Shown: positions 50,897 to 60,587 of the stretch, piece after piece
Numbering within the stretch: the first letter of the stretch is position 1
Layout of the letters: the number at the start of each line of letters is the position of its first letter
NCBI RefSeq assembly: GCF_049532985.1
Contig: NZ_CP186693.1
Coordinates: forward strand, 3,720,001 to 3,784,000
Origin: Promicromonospora sp049532985
Lineage (GTDB): Bacteria > Actinomycetota > Actinomycetes > Actinomycetales > Cellulomonadaceae
DNA: 64,000 bases
Direction: 5' to 3'
Notes under the pieces: model-generated
What the model saw: the letters and a program-made list of their open reading frames with translations, nothing else
What the model was told of the DNA's origin: nothing
The model's database searches: none
Program-made: the position numbers and the translations under genes

Positions 50897-51760
50897 ATGA
50901 CTGCACTCGACGTACCTCAGGGCGCCCCGCCGGGGGCCGCGACACCGCAGGCCGCGGAGGCCCCGACGCCGGCACCACGCGCCACCACGGCGGATGACGC
51001 ACCCCCGGCCGGCACGAGGCCTGCCGGCACAAGCCCAGCCGGCACGACACCACGCAGCACGAGTCCGAGCGGCACGGCACCGCGCAGCACGAGTCCGAGC
51101 GGCACGGCACCACGCAGCACGAGTCCGAGCGGCACGGCACCACGCAGCACGACCTCTCGCACCAACACCCCACGCACCAACACCTCACGCACCGACACCC
51201 CGCGCAGCACGACCCCCCGCAGCACGACCCTGCGCACCACCTCCGTCCCGGCCCCGCCCCGCAGGCCGGCAACACCCCGGATCGGCCCGGTCACCGGGCC
51301 GGGCATCGGCAGTCGCCTGCGGCGGATGCAGATCGGGGGCACGCCGCACCCCGAGCTGCGGGACGCGGTGGCGGCTCTGGCGGTGACCTCCGCACGCCCG
51401 GCACCGGAGCCAGAACCCGAGCTGCCCGACCCGACGGCGCAGGTGTGCCGCGTGGTGCGCGCGGCCGTCGAGGTGCTCCGGGGCGAGCGTCCAGCGGCAC
51501 AGCTCGTGCGGTGGGTGACGCCGGAGGTCTACACCCAGCTCCTGGAGCGCGGGCGGCTCATGCGGGAGGCTCGCCAGCAGCGTCCGCCGCGACCCAGGGC
51601 GCACGCGGCCACCGTCCGGCGGGTGCGCATGGTGCGGCTCGGTGCCGCCTCGGCGGAGGCCACGGTGATTCTGCACGACGAGGGGCGCGTACGCGCGGCC
51701 GCCGTGCGGCTGGAGGGGCGGCGCGGGGTGTGGCGCGTGGCGGTCCTGGAGATCGGTTGA
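50897..51760 (+). CDS. Rv3235-family protein with Ser/Thr/Pro repeats
   Basis: 287 residues. The C-terminal 140 (QVCRVVRAAVEVLRGERPAA, LVRWVTPEVYTQLLERGRLM, VRRVRMVRLGAASAEATVIL) match the Rv3235 family of actinobacteria, unknown function. The N-terminal 130 are disordered, with a ten-residue unit (TSPSGTAPRS) three times, encoded by perfect 30-bp DNA repeats at 51061-51150. CAGGAG precedes ATG 50897. Usually followed by secA in relatives; here a kinase gene converges. Confidence 0.75.
   Translation: MTALDVPQGAPPGAATPQAAEAPTPAPRATTADDAPPAGTRPAGTSPAGTTPRSTSPSGTAPRSTSPSGTAPRSTSPSGTAPRSTTSRTNTPRTNTSRTDTPRSTTPRSTTLRTTSVPAPPRRPATPRIGPVTGPGIGSRLRRMQIGGTPHPELRDAVAALAVTSARPAPEPEPELPDPTAQVCRVVRAAVEVLRGERPAAQLVRWVTPEVYTQLLERGRLMREARQQRPPRPRAHAATVRRVRMVRLGAASAEATVILHDEGRVRAAAVRLEGRRGVWRVAVLEIG
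51061..51150 (+). repeat. 30-bp tandem repeat within the Rv3235-family gene
   Basis: Three copies of a 30-bp unit beginning GAGTCCGAGCGGCACGGCAC, nearly identical, encode TSPSGTAPRS. Similar but looser units continue on both sides. Confidence 0.85.
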
Positions 51761-51840
51761 GCCCGCAGCGCGGCGTGCCCGGGGCACACCCGGCGCGGCG
51801 CACCGGCCACGCCCGCCGTCGGGTCAGACGTACCGGCTGG

Positions 51841-52479
51841 TCAGACCCACTCGACGACCAGGTCGGCCGCGCCCCGCGTGGTGGCGATGAGCTCCGCGTT
51901 GCGCTGGTCGGATCCGCCGGCCCAGGCCTCGGCGTCGGGCAGGGGCTTGCCGAAGGCGTGGTGCCGGGCGACGAGGCGGCGCAGCCGCTCGGCGTCGGGC
52001 AGGTCGAGGTACCAGACCTCCGCCATCCGGGAGCGCGCGGCGGGCCAGGCACCGTCCGGGACGAGCAGGTAGTTGCCCTCGGTGATCACCAGGGGCTCGG
52101 CGCCCACCACGGTGCCCGCCGCCACCGGCTCCTCGATCTCACGGCGGAACTCCGGGGCGTAGAGCGGCGGGGCGTCGAGGGCATGGTCGGCGATCCGGTC
52201 GATGAGAGCGGCGTACCCGGCGTCGTCGAACGTGTCGACGGCGCCCTTGCGGTCGCGGCTGCCGCGGGCCTCCAGGACCGCGTTGGACAGGTGGAAGCCG
52301 TCCATGCCCACCACGACGGCGGTACCCGCGCCGAGGGCTTCGGTCAGGGCGACCGCCAGCGTGGACTTGCCCGCGCCGGGCGGGCCGGTGATGCCCAGGA
52401 CGCGTGCCCGGCCGGTGCGGGAGGCCTCGGCGGCGAGCTCCGCCGCGCGGTCCGCCAGCTCGCGGGTCGTCAGCCGCAC
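51841..52479 (-). CDS. Nucleoside/sugar kinase (uridine kinase-like, FrcK type)
   Basis: 212 residues. P-loop GITGPPGAGKSTLAVAL, VVVGMDGFHLSNAVLEARG and LVITEGNYLLVPDGAWPAAR belong to the phosphoribulokinase/uridine kinase family, in the subgroup that contains the Rhizobium FrcK. YLDLPDAERLRRLVARHHAF is the lid. GTG 52479 overlaps the upstream PfkB gene by ten bases. The two kinases are co-transcribed, so they may act on the same carbohydrate or nucleoside; which is unknown. Confidence 0.75.
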   Translation of the reverse strand: MRLTTRELADRAAELAAEASRTGRARVLGITGPPGAGKSTLAVALTEALGAGTAVVVGMDGFHLSNAVLEARGSRDRKGAVDTFDDAGYAALIDRIADHALDAPPLYAPEFRREIEEPVAAGTVVGAEPLVITEGNYLLVPDGAWPAARSRMAEVWYLDLPDAERLRRLVARHHAFGKPLPDAEAWAGGSDQRNAELIATTRGAADLVVEWV

Positions 52480-53354
52480 CGCAGGCTCTCCAGCCAGGTG
52501 CGCGGGCCGATGTGCTGCACGCGCACGGAGGCCACGCGCACCGCCTCCTCGACGGCCTCCTCCAGGCCGGCGCCGCGCGCGAGCGCCACGACGAGGGCGC
52601 CGTGGAACGCGTCCCCGGCGCCGAGGGTGTCCCGGACGTCGACGACGGGCACGTCGGTGGTCCCGCGGCGGCCGTCCTTGTCGCGCCACGTCACGGGGGC
52701 CGGGCCGTGCGTGGCGACGGACGCCCGGGACCGTGCGACGTCGGCGGGGGCGTGGAAGTCGGCGGAGCGCGCCGTGACGTCGGCCGCTCCGAGGAGGTCG
52801 GCGAAGACGGGCCGCCACCGGCCGGCGTCGAGCACGACGAGCGGACGGGGTTCCAGGGTCCGCGCGTAGGCGAGCACGCTGCGGGCCAGGTCGGGGTGGT
52901 GACCGTCGAGCAGCACGACGTCCGGCCGGGGCAGGGTGTCGAGCTCGTCGGGCGTGACGTCGAACCCGCCGGCGAGCGTCGCGTCGGGTGAGACGACCGA
53001 CCGGTCACCGGTCTCGTCGTCGACCATGACCGCCGACACCGCGAGCGAGATCTCGCGGCCCTCGGCGGTGTCGTGCACCTCGACGCCGTGGTGCTCGAGG
53101 TCGCCGCGGGCGGCGGCACCCACCGGCCCGGAGCCCATGGCGCTGATGAGCAGCGCCCGGGCCCCGAGCGTCGCGGCGGTCACCGCCGCGTTGGCCGCCG
53201 GGCCGCCGGCGGACACGTCCTGCCGGACGGCGGTGATCTTCTGGTTGGGCCCGGGTCTGACCGTGCTCCGATGGATCACATCGAGCGTCGTCAGGCCAGC
53301 AAACCAGCAGGTCACATGCGGTTTTTGGCGGGCTGCGGCGGCTGCTTCGAGCAT
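52470..53354 (-). CDS. PfkB-family carbohydrate kinase
   Basis: 294 residues. The ribokinase fold: FAGLTTLDVIHRST, VSAGGPAANAAVTAATLGAR (substrate loop) and the C-terminal VVDVRDTLGAGDAFHGALVV (DTxGAGD with catalytic Asp). Sugar not predictable. TAATCT stands six bases before ATG 53354, so translation is probably leaderless. First gene of a two-kinase operon. Confidence 0.85.
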   Translation of the reverse strand: MLEAAAAARQKPHVTCWFAGLTTLDVIHRSTVRPGPNQKITAVRQDVSAGGPAANAAVTAATLGARALLISAMGSGPVGAAARGDLEHHGVEVHDTAEGREISLAVSAVMVDDETGDRSVVSPDATLAGGFDVTPDELDTLPRPDVVLLDGHHPDLARSVLAYARTLEPRPLVVLDAGRWRPVFADLLGAADVTARSADFHAPADVARSRASVATHGPAPVTWRDKDGRRGTTDVPVVDVRDTLGAGDAFHGALVVALARGAGLEEAVEEAVRVASVRVQHIGPRTWLESLRCG

Positions 53355-53360
53355 GTGGAG

Positions 53361-53366
53361 AGATTA
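53361..53366 (-). promoter_or_regulatory. -10 box TAATCT of leaderless PfkB gene
   Basis: TAATCT, CTCCAC, then ATG 53354 on the minus strand; no ribosome site. Confidence 0.55.
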
Positions 53367-53405
53367 CCTGTGAAACCGAGTGTCATTGACCGGCGGTCAC
53401 GAGGG

Positions 53406-54191
53406 TCAGCTCTCGCCGTCCGGGTAGGCGCGCTCGGCGTAGACACGGAGGGTGTCCCGCACGAACGTGGCGCCCGCGGTGCCCCCGTAGTTCGCGGCGA
53501 ACCGGTCGTCCGCCACGTACATGTCACCCAGGCCCAGCAGGTAGCCCTTGTCGGGACGACCCTGCTCGTGGCCAGGAGTGCCGGGGACGGACACGAGCCA
53601 GGCGGCGTGCCGTGCGGCGAGCGCCTGCGCCTGGTCGGAGGCGGGGTCGATGCCGGCCTCGCCGGCCTCGGTCCAGGCCTGGTTCAGTGCCGCGACCCGC
53701 GCCTTGAACTCGTCCTGTCCCTCCTTGCCGAGCCCGCGCCACCACGTGTCGCCCCTCTCGTAGGCGTCGCGGCCCCAGCGCTCGGTCACCTCCTGTTCGT
53801 ACCGGGTGTGGTCGAACCCGTCGAGCATGTCCTGCGCCATGATGTCCTCCTTCGCGTCGGGGTCCTGTTCCAGGGCGGCGACCGTGCGCTCGACCGACGC
53901 GATCTGCCGCGTCAGCCGCTCCTGCTCCGCGCGCAGCGAGGCGAGGTGCCGGCGCAGTGCCGACGCCTCGTCCTGTTCGCTGTCGAGCACCCCGGCGATG
54001 TCGCCGAGGCCGAGACCGAGGTCCCGGAGCAGCAGGATCCGCTGCAACCGCACCAGGGCGGTGCGGTCGTAGCGGCGCGGGCCGCTCGCCGTCGTCCGGA
54101 CGGCGGGGAGCAGCCCGACGGCGTCGTAGTGCCGCAGCGTGCGGCTCGTGATGCCGGTCAGCCGCGCTATCTCCTGGATGGACCAGTACAT
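53406..54191 (-). CDS. TipA-like MerR-family regulator with TipAS effector domain
   Basis: 261 residues from ATG 54191. The MerR winged helix (YWSIQEIARLTGITSRTLRH, GLLPAVRTTASGPRRYDRTA) is followed by a coiled-coil dimerisation helix and a TipAS antibiotic-recognition domain (RYEQEVTERWGRDAYERGDT, YLLGLGDMYVADDRFAANYG). Streptomyces TipA binds thiopeptides and activates its own promoter. Here a MerR-type promoter with a 19-bp spacer and a palindrome ends seven bases before ATG 54191, so the message is probably leaderless from that ATG. GTG 54200 overlaps the -10 box and is unlikely. Confidence 0.87.
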   Translation of the reverse strand: MYWSIQEIARLTGITSRTLRHYDAVGLLPAVRTTASGPRRYDRTALVRLQRILLLRDLGLGLGDIAGVLDSEQDEASALRRHLASLRAEQERLTRQIASVERTVAALEQDPDAKEDIMAQDMLDGFDHTRYEQEVTERWGRDAYERGDTWWRGLGKEGQDEFKARVAALNQAWTEAGEAGIDPASDQAQALAARHAAWLVSVPGTPGHEQGRPDKGYLLGLGDMYVADDRFAANYGGTAGATFVRDTLRVYAERAYPDGES

Positions 54192-54198
54192 GCCGTCC

Positions 54199-54229
54199 AC
54201 GGTAGAGGTTGACGCCGCGTCAACTTCAA
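54199..54229 (-). promoter_or_regulatory. MerR-type promoter: TTGAAG-N19-TACCGT with palindromic operator
   Basis: Minus strand: -35 TTGAAG (54229-54224), a 19-bp spacer, then -10 TACCGT (54204-54199). The spacer contains the near-whole of GTTGACGCGGCGTCAAC (plus-strand 54208-54224), a perfect 17-bp palindrome. The long spacer is the MerR-family hallmark. Confidence 0.75.
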
Positions 54230-54239
54230 GCCTCTTTTC

Positions 54240-54662
54240 TCACACGTCCTGGAGGCGCTCCCACTCCTCGTCGGTGAACAGCCGCGACCGGATGAGGAAC
54301 CGCACGCCCTCGGGTGCCTCCAGGCTGAACCCGGCGCCACGGCCGGGCACCACGTCGATGGTCAGATGGGTGTGCTTCCAGTACTCGAACTGGTTGCGGC
54401 TCATCCAGACCGGCACGGTGAACCCCGCACCGCCGTCGTCCGGGCCCGGCGCGATCGCGAGGTCGCCGAGGCGGACGTCGGCGTCGCCCGTGATGAAGTC
54501 GCCGTCGGGATAGCACATGGGCGACGAACCGTCGCAGCACCCGCCGGACTGGTGGAACATCAGCTCGCCGTGCCGGGTGCGCAGCCGCACGAGCAGGGCG
54601 GCCGCCTCCTCGGTCACGCCCACCCGCGCGGGCGGCGCACCGCCGTCGACGTCACTGGACAC
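54240..54662 (-). CDS. DUF779 protein
   Basis: 140 residues. GELMFHQSGGCCDGSSPMCY with its GGCCDGSxPMC cysteine motif, and VWMSRNQFEYWKHTHLTIDV, identify DUF779. The family almost always sits next to an aldehyde dehydrogenase, as here, and may help protect or mature it. GTG 54662 is chosen because AGGGAGG lies five bases upstream; ATG 54677 is possible. It follows the dehydrogenase gene by 75 bp on the same strand. Confidence 0.88.
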   Translation of the reverse strand: MSSDVDGGAPPARVGVTEEAAALLVRLRTRHGELMFHQSGGCCDGSSPMCYPDGDFITGDADVRLGDLAIAPGPDDGGAGFTVPVWMSRNQFEYWKHTHLTIDVVPGRGAGFSLEAPEGVRFLIRSRLFTDEEWERLQDV

Positions 54663-54736
54663 AAGAACCTCCCTCATCCGTGTCAGACGTACAGGCCGCC
54701 GGGGCGACCCGTACGTCCGACGCGTCGGGCCGTGGG

Positions 54737-56260
<1,524 letters not shown>

Positions 56261-56365
56261 GGTCTGCCTCCTCGCAGGTTCACGTGCCTGCCGCGGTCGT
56301 CCGACGGCGAAGACACCCTCGGGCGCACCGGCGCGCCCGAGTGGGGCGACGTTAGGCAGCCGCAC

Positions 56366-56384
56366 GTTGCAGGAGCGTTGCAAC
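56366..56384. promoter_or_regulatory. Inverted repeat GTTGCA-N7-TGCAAC in the aldehyde dehydrogenase promoter
   Basis: It lies in the 238-bp divergent region between the ALDH and VWA-protein genes, about 106 bp upstream of the ALDH start. Symmetry and location suggest an activator site, perhaps for RamB or the GAF regulator. Which protein binds is unknown. Confidence 0.4.
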
Positions 56385-56498
56385 CCGACCGTGACCTCAC
56401 GGCGCAAGCCCGGCGGGATCCGGCACACAGGGACCCACAGAGGGACAGATCGCCGGGCCGGCACGGTCCGCGACGACGCCAATCCGGAGAGGGACCAG

Positions 56499-58142
56499 AT
56501 GAACCCCGCACCGCACCCCGCAGCACCGCGCCACGCCGGCGGCCCGTTCCCCGTGCACCACCGGCCGCAGCCCGCCCTTCCCCTGATCGTGCCGCTGTCC
56601 GCCGCACTGACCGTGGTCCTGGCGCTCGCCGGCTGCACCGCCCAGAACGACGAGGTGGCGACGGCGGGCGACACCACGAGCCTCACGGTCCCCGCACCCG
56701 GGACCGGCGAGGCCGCGCCCGTCGCCCCCGGCGCGGACGCGGAGCTCGTCGGGCCCGAGAGCCGGGAGGAGTACGACGACTCCCCCGAGTCACCGTTCCT
56801 GGACGTCGCCACCAGCCCCCTGTCCACGTTCTCGGCCGACGTCGACACGGCGTCGTACGCGAACCTGCGCCGCCAGGTGAACCAGGGCGTGGCACCCGAG
56901 GGCGTACGGATCGAGGAGCTGGTCAACTACTTCGACTACGACTACGCCGCCCCGGCCCCGGACGCGGAGCACCCGTTCACCGTCACCACCGAGGTCGCGA
57001 TCGCCCCGTGGAACCCCGGGCACCAGCTCGCCATGGTCGGCGTGCAGGCCACCGAGGCCGTCCCGACGTCGGAGGGCAACAACATCGTCTTCCTGCTGGA
57101 CGTGTCGGGCTCGATGGACGAGCCGAACAAGTTGCCGCTGCTGGCCGAGTCCTTCGCGCTGCTGGTGGAACAGCTCGACGAGGACGACCGGGTGTCGATC
57201 GTGACGTACGCGGGCGACAACCAGGTGGTCGCCGACTCCGTGCCGGGTTCCGAGCACGGCGTGCTCGTGGACCATCTGCGCTCGCTGCGTGCGGGCGGAT
57301 CCACCGGCGGTGCGGACGGGCTGGTCACGGCCTACGAGCTGGCCGAGAAGAACTTCGTCGAGGGCGGCAACAACCGGGTGGTCCTGGCCACGGACGGCGA
57401 CTTCAACGTGGGCCCGTCCACACCGCAGGAGCTGACGGACCTGGTCGAGCAGGAACGCGAGTCCGGCGTGTACGTGTCCGTGCTGGGCTTCGGCATGGGC
57501 AACCTGAAGGACAGCACGATGGAGGCGATCGCCGACCACGGGAACGGCAACTACGCCTACGTCGACACCCTCGCGGAGGCGCGCAAGGTACTGGTCGACG
57601 AGTTCGACTCGACGATGTTCGTGGTGGCGCAGGACCTGAAGCTGCAGGTGGAGCTCAACCCGGCGACGGTCGGCTCGTACCGCCTGATCGGGTACGACAA
57701 CCGGCGCCTGGCGGACGTGGAGTTCGACGACGACGCCAAGGACGCGGGCGACGTCGGGGCCGGGCACGCGGTGACCGCCTTCTACGAGCTGGTCCCAGCA
57801 GGCAGCGACGGCGCATCGGACGGCGACCTGAAGTACTCGGAGCGGGAGGCCGGCACCAGTGACGACTTCATGACTGTGCACGTGCGGTACAAGCAGCCCG
57901 GCGGCGGGCGGAGCACGGAGGTCGAGTTCCCCGTCGGCGCCGAGGCGTTCACGACGGCGCCGACGGCCGACTTCGTCTTCGCCTCCGCCGTGGCCGAGCT
58001 CGGCCTGATCGCCACGGAGTCGGAGTACCGGGGCGAGGCCGATCTCGACGCGGTCCGGGAGCGTGCCGCCGGAGCCCTGGGCGAGGATCCCTACGGACTG
58101 CGGGCCGAGTTCGTGAGCCTGGTCGACGCCTACCCGAGGTGA
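56499..58142 (+). CDS. VWA-domain lipoprotein (YfbK-like)
   Basis: 547 residues. A signal sequence with lipobox LAGC (Cys 46) follows an unusually long N-terminus. Then come an acidic linker, YfbK-type region (PLSTFSADVDTASYANLRRQ, GVRIEELVNYFDYDY), a von Willebrand A domain with MIDAS motif FLLDVSGSMD, VVLATDGDFNVG and LGFGMGNLKDSTMEAIADHG, and a C-terminal DUF3520-like segment. It is surface-anchored and binds a divalent ion; its partner is unknown. GGAGAGGG precedes ATG 56499. Confidence 0.88.
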   Translation: MNPAPHPAAPRHAGGPFPVHHRPQPALPLIVPLSAALTVVLALAGCTAQNDEVATAGDTTSLTVPAPGTGEAAPVAPGADAELVGPESREEYDDSPESPFLDVATSPLSTFSADVDTASYANLRRQVNQGVAPEGVRIEELVNYFDYDYAAPAPDAEHPFTVTTEVAIAPWNPGHQLAMVGVQATEAVPTSEGNNIVFLLDVSGSMDEPNKLPLLAESFALLVEQLDEDDRVSIVTYAGDNQVVADSVPGSEHGVLVDHLRSLRAGGSTGGADGLVTAYELAEKNFVEGGNNRVVLATDGDFNVGPSTPQELTDLVEQERESGVYVSVLGFGMGNLKDSTMEAIADHGNGNYAYVDTLAEARKVLVDEFDSTMFVVAQDLKLQVELNPATVGSYRLIGYDNRRLADVEFDDDAKDAGDVGAGHAVTAFYELVPAGSDGASDGDLKYSEREAGTSDDFMTVHVRYKQPGGGRSTEVEFPVGAEAFTTAPTADFVFASAVAELGLIATESEYRGEADLDAVRERAAGALGEDPYGLRAEFVSLVDAYPR

Positions 58143-58252
58143 CGCCGGACCCGCTCTTTCCTCGATGGGTGCAGAGACATTCCATGACCGCCAGAAAGAA
58201 TGGCCGCAAGAATGTCGAGAAAGTTGTTTACCACCAGGGGTGCGACCCGAAA

Positions 58253-58271
58253 TTTCCGGCCTTGCCGGAAA
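58253..58271. terminator. Short hairpin between convergent genes
   Basis: TTTCCGGC-CTT-GCCGGAAA: an 8-bp stem with A/T ends, between the VWA gene and the gene at 58278. Confidence 0.6.
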
Positions 58272-58277
58272 CGGTCG

Positions 58278-58928
58278 TCACGAACCGTCGTGGGAGGTGA
58301 GGATGGTCCGGGTGCCGACCGGGTCGCGGGAGTCCAGGGTGCGCTGGGCACCCTGCGACTGCTGCACCATGTCCATGGCGACGCGCAGGTCCTCGGTGGC
58401 CCAGTCGAGCGACGTCTCGATGTGGGTGGCCTGGTCGAGCAGGGTGCGAGCCTGCGTCACCGACGACGGCGGGGCGTCGGTCACCCGCTGCGCGACGGCG
58501 GCGCGGGCGTCGGCGAGGGCCTGGGCGAGCACGTCGCGGGTGGCCGGGTCGGCGACGCGACCGTCCGAGTGCACGTAGACCCGCTCGGCCATGTCCATGA
58601 CGGCGGCCAGGTCGTGCGAACGGTCGGACGTGGCGCTGACCTGCAGCTCGATCTTGTCGGTCAGGGCAAGCAGCCGGCTGGCCTCGTCGGCGCGGACCGA
58701 CCCGACCCAGAGGGTGATCGCCACCGCGACACCGGTGACGATCGCGGCGCCGTACGTCCAGCGGCGGCGCCCACGGGCTCCGGCGAGCTCGGCGAGCGGG
58801 GGCTCCGACGCGTCGAGCGGCGGGAGGTCGGCCGGGTCGATCTCGGCCAGGGCGGGCAGCCCGGTGGGGCCGGGCGAGGCGGGCAGGTGGCTCGGACTGT
58901 CTCCGGCCGGTTCGTCAGCATCGGACAT
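58278..58928 (-). CDS. Hypothetical single-pass membrane protein
   Basis: 216 residues, not recognised. An acidic, Pro-rich cytosolic N-terminus (about 55 residues) precedes one transmembrane helix (TYGAAIVTGVAVAITLWVGS) and a helical external domain (ASRLLALTDKIELQVSATSD; DVLAQALADARAAVAQRVTD; SSVTQARTLLDQATHIETSL) with heptad-like spacing. ATG 58928 has a weak ribosome site. Neighbours give no functional hint. Confidence 0.6.
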   Translation of the reverse strand: MSDADEPAGDSPSHLPASPGPTGLPALAEIDPADLPPLDASEPPLAELAGARGRRRWTYGAAIVTGVAVAITLWVGSVRADEASRLLALTDKIELQVSATSDRSHDLAAVMDMAERVYVHSDGRVADPATRDVLAQALADARAAVAQRVTDAPPSSVTQARTLLDQATHIETSLDWATEDLRVAMDMVQQSQGAQRTLDSRDPVGTRTILTSHDGS

Positions 58929-59216
58929 CGTGGATTCCGGTCTAGCTAAAGCGATGGTGTTCAACTCTTCCCCCAAAGAGAGTTCCCATGAAAACTATCT
59001 GTCGGACTCAAGGCCCGTTCAACAACCGGTGAGAATGACGCTAGGACTACTTTCTTCCTCTCGCGCGGCGAATCCGTAATACGTCCGTGATCTGTGGACG
59101 ACGCACCCGGGGTGCTGGCGGCTTGGCCATCGGCAGGCACAACCTGTTGAGGGGCTTGGCCCGGTGCCTACACTGGCCTGGTTCGACGACGACGTCCGAA
59201 CCAGGTCAGGGGCAGC

Positions 59217-60488
59217 ATGACGCAGGTGCCGCACCGCGACGCGCAGTGGGTGCGCGCCGCCTACGAGAACTTCGTCGGTTCCGCCGGCTCGCAGGAGCCT
59301 GACGGCATCGACCCCGTCGTCGCGGCCTCGTGGCGACGGAGCCTGCGCAACGGTGTCGACCCGGACAGCCCGAGCGCGGTGGCGGTCGCGGCGTCGGACG
59401 ACCTGGAGGACTACCGGAGCCACCATCCCCTGGCCGTCGCGATGCCCCTGGTCCGGGACATGGTGGGCGGCGCGACGGGGGACGACCTCGTGGTGGCCGT
59501 CTCGGACGACGCCGGCCGGCTGCTCTGGGTGGAGGGCCGGGGTCCGGTCCGCACCGCGGTCGACCACGTCGGCTTCGTCGAGGGCGCCGTGTGGCGCGAG
59601 GAGTCCGTCGGCACCAACGCGCCGGGCACCGCCCTGGCCACACGCCGCCCCGTCCAGGTGCTCGGCGCCGAGCACTTCGCGCGTCCCGTGCAACGACTGA
59701 GCTGCACCGCGGCGCCCGTGCACGACCCGGCCGGCGGGATCGTGGGCGCCGTCGACCTCACCGGCGGCAGCGTCGCCGGGTCGCACGTCGCCCTCGCCCT
59801 CGTGCGGGCCACCGTCGCCATGGTCGAGCGCGAGCTCGCCGCGCGAGCCGCCGCCTGGCCGCGGGACGCCGCGGTGGCGACGGCGCTCGGACCGACCGCC
59901 GGTCCGGGCCGCGGGCCCGACCTCCGGCTGCTCGGGCCGCCCGCGCTGCGCGGCCGGCGGATCTCGCTGCGCCACGCGGAGATCCTGCTCCTGCTGGCGG
60001 AGCACCCCCGGGGGCTGGGCGCCGAGGAGCTCGCCGTGCTGCTGCACCCGGGCGACCTGTCGCTCGTGGCCGTGCGGGCGGAGATCTCCCGGCTCCGCCG
60101 CGTGGCCGACGGCGCCCTGGACGGTCCGCTGCTCGCCGGTTCACGCCCGTACCGGCTCGCGCGCCCCCTCCTGTCCGACGTGGACGCGGTACGCGAACGG
60201 CTGGGCCGCGGCGACGTGCGGGGCGCGCTGGCTGCCTACCCGGAGCCGCTGCTGCGCCGGTCGGTGGCGCCCGGCGTCGAGCGGCTGCGCGAGGAGCTGG
60301 AGGCGGAGGTGCGTGCGGCGGTGCACGTCTGCGACGACGCCGTCGCCGTCGAGCGGTGGACCGCACGCGCCGAGGGTGCGGACGACCACGCCGCCTGGAC
60401 CCGGCTGGCCCGGCTGGCCCAGCCCGGCGGTCCGCAGGCCACCCGGGCGGCGGCCCACCTGGCCGTGCTGGAGCGCCGGCTGACCTGA
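59217..60488 (+). CDS. GAF-domain transcriptional regulator (AcoR-like N-terminus)
   Basis: 423 residues. RDAQWVRAAYENFVGSAG and DPVVAASWRRSLRNGVDPDS are the typical start of AcoR-type activators, followed by a GAF domain (GGATGDDLVVAVSDDAGRLL, AVWREESVGTNAPGTALATR, SCTAAPVHDPAGGIVGAVDL). The sigma-54 AAA module is absent; instead residues 240 onward hold a winged-helix-like part (LRHAEILLLLAEHPRGLGAE, VRAEISRLRRVADGAL). Such proteins accompany acetaldehyde dehydrogenase or alcohol dehydrogenase genes in actinobacteria. AGGGGC precedes the ATG. Confidence 0.82.
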   Translation: MTQVPHRDAQWVRAAYENFVGSAGSQEPDGIDPVVAASWRRSLRNGVDPDSPSAVAVAASDDLEDYRSHHPLAVAMPLVRDMVGGATGDDLVVAVSDDAGRLLWVEGRGPVRTAVDHVGFVEGAVWREESVGTNAPGTALATRRPVQVLGAEHFARPVQRLSCTAAPVHDPAGGIVGAVDLTGGSVAGSHVALALVRATVAMVERELAARAAAWPRDAAVATALGPTAGPGRGPDLRLLGPPALRGRRISLRHAEILLLLAEHPRGLGAEELAVLLHPGDLSLVAVRAEISRLRRVADGALDGPLLAGSRPYRLARPLLSDVDAVRERLGRGDVRGALAAYPEPLLRRSVAPGVERLREELEAEVRAAVHVCDDAVAVERWTARAEGADDHAAWTRLARLAQPGGPQATRAAAHLAVLERRLT

Positions 60489-60587
60489 CCCGCGGGCGAT
60501 CCCGGCCGGCCCCGGCGATCCGGGATCGTTTCGGGACCGCCGCGTGTTCTCCTGGTCGTCAGCGCACGCGCTCCCCGAGGAGGAACC

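Noticed and set aside
51061..51150. CRISPR-like array
   Set aside because: The 30-bp units are contiguous with no unique spacers and lie in frame within a coding sequence.
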